A stretch of DNA of 64,000 bases from Inquilinus ginsengisoli_B (GTDB taxonomy: Bacteria; Pseudomonadota; Alphaproteobacteria; DSM-16000; Inquilinaceae), in contig NZ_JBNDJK010000001.1 of NCBI RefSeq assembly GCF_050434925.1, positions 1,798,001-1,862,000 on the forward strand, read 5' to 3'. The position numbers and the translations under genes were made by a program. The notes beneath the pieces are model-generated. The model did no database searches, was not told the DNA's origin, and was given only the letters and a program-made list of their open reading frames with translations. This document shows positions 61,020 to 64,000 of the stretch, piece after piece. How positions within the stretch are numbered: the first letter of the stretch is position 1; each line of letters starts with the position of its first letter.

Positions 61020-61313
61020 ATGCCCGACCCTCTGGCCGGAATGCCGCCGCGTTTTCTCCGGACGCCCGAGGCCGCGCGTTTCCTCGGCCTCTCCGGCCGC
61101 ACCCTGGAGAAGCACCGCACCTACGGCACCGGGCCGCAATACCGCAAGATCGGCGGACGCGTCGTCTACACCATCGAGGACCTGAAGGCCTGGGCCGACC
61201 GCGGCTCCCGGCGCTCGACCTCGGACCTGGGCGCCGACACCGTGCTGCCGGCCAAGCGCCACGCCGCCGTGGCGCCGCAATACACCGCCGGAGAGCCGGG
61301 GAGGGGACGATGA
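61020..61313 (+). CDS. rdfS: RdfS-like recombination directionality factor (excisionase)
   Basis: The protein has 97 residues with a MerR/excisionase-type winged helix-turn-helix (HTH_17): PPRFLRTPEAARFLGLSGRTLEKHRTYGTGPQYRKIGGRVVYTIEDLKAWADRGSRRSTSD. RdfS of ICEMlSymR7A has this type of domain and drives integrase toward excision. Position directly after the FseA-like gene and first in the transfer operon supports the name. Its stop overlaps the next start (ATGA). Confidence 0.8.
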   Translation: MPDPLAGMPPRFLRTPEAARFLGLSGRTLEKHRTYGTGPQYRKIGGRVVYTIEDLKAWADRGSRRSTSDLGADTVLPAKRHAAVAPQYTAGEPGRGR

Positions 61314-62350
61314 CCACTCTCCCCGAACGGACGATGCTCGATCCCTTCGTGGCGTTGCCCGAGGAGGGTGTCAGCCCGCGCGATCAGCGCGACCTGATGG
61401 AGCGCCCCTTCTTCTCGCTGGCCAAGGGCCGGCGCACCCGGCCGGTCCTCTACAAGGCCGGCGATACGGAGGTGCAGATTTACGCCATGCCCGAGCACGG
61501 CATGGCGACCATCTGGGACGCCGACATCCTGATCTGGGCCGCAACCCAGATCGTCGAGGCCGCCGACCACGGCCTGCGCACCTCCCGCTTCCTGCGCTTC
61601 ACGCCCTACCAGATCCTGCGGGCCACCGGCCGGGACACCGGCTTCCGTCAATATCGCCTGCTGAAGGCAGCGCTGCAGCGGCTCCAGTCGACCGTTGTGC
61701 TGACCACGATCCGCCAGGGCCTCAACTGGCGTCGGCATCAGTTTTCCTGGATCGGCGAGTGGCAGGAGCTGGTCGACGGCTCCGGCCGCTGCCGTGGCAT
61801 GGAGTTCGTGCTGCCGGACTGGTTCTACCGCGGCGTGCTCGACCGCTCGCTGGTCCTGACCATCGACCCGGCGTATTTCCGGCTGACGGGCGGCATCGAG
61901 CGCTGGCTCTACCGGGTCGCCCGCAAGCATGCCGGCCGGCAGCCCTCGGGCTGGGCCTTCGAGATCCGCCACCTCCACACCAAGTCCGGCAGCCTGGCCC
62001 GGCTGTCCGACTTTGCCCTCGACCTCCGCCAAATCGCCGCCCGCCAGCCGCTGCCCGGCTACCGCCTCGCCTTCAAGGGCCGCGACCTCCTGTGGATCAC
62101 GCCGATCGCGGGGCCGCACTTATCCACAGAATCGGTGGACAAGCCTGTGACTGCGCTCGGTACATCAGGCGCAGCGGGTATCGGTACTTCGGGCGCAAGC
62201 CTATCGGTACATCAGGCGCACGAAACCCAGCTAACCCTTTGGTCTGCAAGCGAGACCGGCGCCCGTAACTTAGAGTCTAACTTAGAAGACTCTAACATTG
62301 TTGGTGATGCTCGCTCGACGCGCCGCACCACCCGGCGAGGCCCGCCGTGA
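61310..62350 (+). CDS. replication initiator protein A-like protein
   Basis: The protein has 346 residues from ATG 61310 (GAGGGGACG upstream; overlaps rdfS by four bases). It reads DLMERPFFSLAKGRRTRPVLYKAGDTEVQIYAMPEHGMATIWDADILIWAATQI, FTPYQILRATGRDTGFRQYRLLKAALQRLQSTVV, FVLPDWFYRGVLDRSLVLTIDPAYFRLTGGIERWLYRVARKHAG. This is the RepA-like initiator family found on broad-host plasmids and in alphaproteobacterial ICE cores. It may allow replication of the excised circle. The Ser/Thr-rich C-terminal tail (from ~285) is not conserved. Confidence 0.9.
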   Translation: MTTLPERTMLDPFVALPEEGVSPRDQRDLMERPFFSLAKGRRTRPVLYKAGDTEVQIYAMPEHGMATIWDADILIWAATQIVEAADHGLRTSRFLRFTPYQILRATGRDTGFRQYRLLKAALQRLQSTVVLTTIRQGLNWRRHQFSWIGEWQELVDGSGRCRGMEFVLPDWFYRGVLDRSLVLTIDPAYFRLTGGIERWLYRVARKHAGRQPSGWAFEIRHLHTKSGSLARLSDFALDLRQIAARQPLPGYRLAFKGRDLLWITPIAGPHLSTESVDKPVTALGTSGAAGIGTSGASLSVHQAHETQLTLWSASETGARNLESNLEDSNIVGDARSTRRTTRRGPP

Positions 62351-62985
62351 TCGTGGCGCTGCTCAACCAGAAGGGCGGCGTCGGCAAGACCACGCTCGCC
62401 CTGCACCTCGCCGGCGAATGGGCCCGCCAGGGCCGGCGCGTCACCGTCATCGACGCCGACCCGCAGGGCTCGGCCCTCGACTGGTCCGAGCAGCGGGCGC
62501 GGGCCGGTCGGCCGCGGCACTTCGGCGTTATCGGCCTCGCCCGCGACACGCTGCACCGGGAGGCGCCCGAGATCGCCCGCGGCGTCGACCACGTCGTCAT
62601 TGACGGGCCGCCGCGCGTCGCCGCGCTGATGCGCTCGGCGCTGCTCGCGGCCGACCTCGTGCTGATCCCGGTCCAGCCCTCGCCCTTTGACGGCTGGGCC
62701 TCGGCCGAGACGCTGCGGCTGCTCGATGAGGCGCGGCAGTTCCGGCCAGACTTGCTGGCGCGGTTTCTGCTGAACCGCTGCGGGGCCGGCACCGTGATCG
62801 CGCACGACACGGCGATGTCGCTCGCCAGGGCCGACCCGCCGGCGCTCGCCGTGCGCATCGGCCAGCGCGTCGCCTTCGCCGACGCCGTCCGCAGCGGGCG
62901 GCTGGTCGGCGAGTTCCCGCGCAGTCGGATCGCCGTCCGCGAGATCCGGATGCTCCCGGCCGAGATCGAGAGGCTGACGCCATGA
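62347..62985 (+). CDS. parA: ParA-family partition ATPase
   Basis: The protein has 212 residues from GTG 62347, overlapping the previous stop (GTGA). The deviant Walker A KGGVGKTT stands at residues 9-16, Walker A' at VTVIDADPQGSALDW, Walker B at HVVIDGPPR. It is the short ParA type without an N-terminal DNA-binding domain. No ParB follows; the next gene encodes a ribbon-helix-helix protein that may be its DNA-binding partner. It likely stabilises the excised element or positions the transfer machinery. Confidence 0.95.
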   Translation: MIVALLNQKGGVGKTTLALHLAGEWARQGRRVTVIDADPQGSALDWSEQRARAGRPRHFGVIGLARDTLHREAPEIARGVDHVVIDGPPRVAALMRSALLAADLVLIPVQPSPFDGWASAETLRLLDEARQFRPDLLARFLLNRCGAGTVIAHDTAMSLARADPPALAVRIGQRVAFADAVRSGRLVGEFPRSRIAVREIRMLPAEIERLTP

Positions 62986-63206
62986 GCTGGCCCTTCGCCA
63001 GGCGACCGGGCAGCCCTGAGGCGTGGATTCGGGCGCCGGAAGCCCGCAAGCCCGTCACCGCCCGCCTCACCATCGACGTCACACCGGAGCTGCGCGGCCG
63101 CATCAAGATCGCGGCCTACCGCCAGGGCGTCACCGTCGCCGATCTGCTGCGCGACCTGCTCGCGCGCCACTTCCCCGCATCCGATGAGACCGGAGATGTG
63201 CCATGA
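62982..63206 (+). CDS. ribbon-helix-helix DNA-binding protein
   Basis: The protein has 74 residues and overlaps parA by ATGA. After a short N-terminal tail comes VTARLTIDVTPELRGRIKIAAYRQGVTVADLLRDLLARHF, a ribbon-helix-helix fold as in ParG/CopG proteins. Small RHH partners of short ParA ATPases bind the centromere site, and the arrangement fits that; no centromere repeats are visible nearby. Confidence 0.85.
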   Translation: MSWPFARRPGSPEAWIRAPEARKPVTARLTIDVTPELRGRIKIAAYRQGVTVADLLRDLLARHFPASDETGDVP

Positions 63207-63667
63207 GCAATCTCACCCAGCTCGAATTGCTGCGTCTGCACCGGCGGATCGAGCACTGGCTCCGCTTCGGCCGGCCGGTCGCGGAGGCGGGTGTCGATCA
63301 GCATCGGCGCATCCTGTCCTTCGCGCCCGGCAACGTCTTCGCCGTCCTGCGCTGGGCCGCGACCGATCTCGGCACCGGGGTCTCGCGCATCGACATCCTG
63401 CGCGTCTCGGCGCCAGGCGAGCGCTGTTCGACCGTGCCGCATGTGCGGCCCGGCGCCGAGATCCTGCTTCGCCAGTCCGGCTGGCCGAAGGTCGAACGGG
63501 TGCTGCAGGCGATCGATGCCGTCCTGGCGTTCGGGATCGACCCGGCCGACGCCGCGCCGGACCACTGGCGGCACGTCAACAACCGCCTGACCGCCGGCTT
63601 CGCGCCGCGGGCCTACAGCCGTGAGCGCCATCCCGCGTGGCACAGGCGCCGGAGGATCGAGGCATGA
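63203..63667 (+). CDS. DUF2840 family protein
   Basis: The protein has 154 residues, overlapping its neighbours by ATGA at both ends. It reads LTQLELLRLHRRIEHWLRFGRPVAEAGVDQHRRILSFAPGNVFAVLRWAATDLGTG, GWPKVERVLQAIDAVLAFGIDPADA, HWRHVNNRLTAG. DUF2840 proteins are found between ParA and TraF genes in alphaproteobacterial ICEs; function unknown. Confidence 0.92.
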   Translation: MSNLTQLELLRLHRRIEHWLRFGRPVAEAGVDQHRRILSFAPGNVFAVLRWAATDLGTGVSRIDILRVSAPGERCSTVPHVRPGAEILLRQSGWPKVERVLQAIDAVLAFGIDPADAAPDHWRHVNNRLTAGFAPRAYSRERHPAWHRRRRIEA

Positions 63668-64000
63668 GGGCGCGCATTGCTCCCCTGGCCGCGATGCTCG
63701 CCGGCGTCTGCCTGATTGCAGGCCCGGCGCTGGTCTCGCCGATGCCGCGCCTCGTCTGGAACGCCTCGGCAAGCCTGCCGATCGGGCTCTACCGCGTGCG
63801 CGCAGTCGACCATCTCGCTGTCGGCGATATCGTGCTCGCGCGGACGCCGGCCGCGCTCGTCCCGCTCTTCGCCCAGCGCGGTTACCTGCCGGCCGGCGTG
63901 CCGCTCATGAAGCGCATCGCGGCACTGCCGGACAGCACCGTCTGCCGCATGGGCCGGCAGATCGCGATCGATGGCGCCGCCGCCGGACAGGCGCGCCAGC
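63664..64000 (+). CDS. traF: TraF-type S26 signal peptidase, 5' part
   Basis: The first 112 residues are in the window. A hydrophobic N-terminal segment (IAPLAAMLAGVCLIAGPALV) is followed by the catalytic Ser region RLVWNASASLPIGLYRV and the Lys region GVPLMKRIAALPDSTVC, as in TraF peptidases that mature the conjugative pilin. It is the last visible gene of the coupled transfer operon. In ICEMlSym-type elements the relaxase gene is found nearby, beyond this window. Confidence 0.9.
   Translation, partial: MRARIAPLAAMLAGVCLIAGPALVSPMPRLVWNASASLPIGLYRVRAVDHLAVGDIVLARTPAALVPLFAQRGYLPAGVPLMKRIAALPDSTVCRMGRQIAIDGAAAGQARQ

Noticed and set aside
1..64000. tRNA, rRNA or riboswitch genes
   Set aside because: Scanning by eye for T-loop (GGTTCRA) and rRNA-like stretches found nothing with a supporting clover-leaf. 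A tRNA scan would be needed to exclude a missed one.

Overview
The window is GC-rich DNA from an alphaproteobacterium. The evidence is the gene families: the imuA-imuB-dnaE2 cassette with GTTC-N7-GTTC LexA boxes, a MucR regulator, an HWE histidine kinase, LigD, and a DUF736/DUF932/DUF2285/DUF2840 conjugative-element core. A soil or plant-associated Rhodospirillales-type genome (Inquilinus/Azospirillum-like) would fit, but the genus is inference. Much of the window is accessory: transposon remnants, pseudogenes, giant surface proteins and the control region of an integrative and conjugative element (ICE).

Layout. 0.5-3.5 kb: a type I-secreted propeller/RTX protein. 3.6-5.2 kb: three truncated transposase genes (IS256, IS5, IS1182 types) plus a clipped host gene. 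5.5-12.3 kb: a frameshifted serine hydrolase, a PadR regulator with its membrane partner, and an old-yellow-enzyme/SDR pair divergent from a LysR regulator. 13.1-18.1 kb: an unfamiliar cluster of two exported proteins with phage tail-collar-like motifs (CPTGW, HxH) followed by a 1196-residue propeller/Ig/hydrophobic-helix protein. 18.6-25.2 kb: an SOS mutagenesis operon (two unknown genes, imuA, imuB, dnaE2) behind two perfect LexA boxes.

25.3-47.1 kb: two paralogous ~2050-2100-residue autotransporters in opposite orientation. Between them lie IS66 genes tnpA/B/C, a large serine recombinase, a SRAP-like protein and its decayed duplicate, mucR, and an HWE kinase with a broken response regulator. 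IS66-type inverted ends at 25360 and 34967, with near-identical 8-bp flanks, suggest that the first autotransporter gene is cargo of a 9.6-kb IS66 transposon.

47.3-56.2 kb: DNA-repair genes. ligD is preceded by two small genes and a stand-alone LigC-type ligase in one operon (no Ku gene in the window). A YhcG-type nuclease and a UvrD-family helicase are divergent from each other, followed by three small conserved genes.

57.3-64.0 kb: the ICE core. It contains DUF736 and DUF932 genes, three long hairpins, and a divergent Xre regulator (QseC-like) / DUF2285 protein (QseM-like) pair sharing a palindromic operator. Next is an FseA-like activator split over two frames at a UUUU run (+1 frameshift), then a tightly overlapping operon: RdfS-like excisionase, replication-initiator-like protein, ParA, ribbon-helix-helix protein, DUF2840 and TraF (cut by the window end). 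By analogy with ICEMlSymR7A, QseM would hold FseA in check, and frameshifted FseA would switch on the excision/transfer operon. The frameshift site can be read directly from the sequence.
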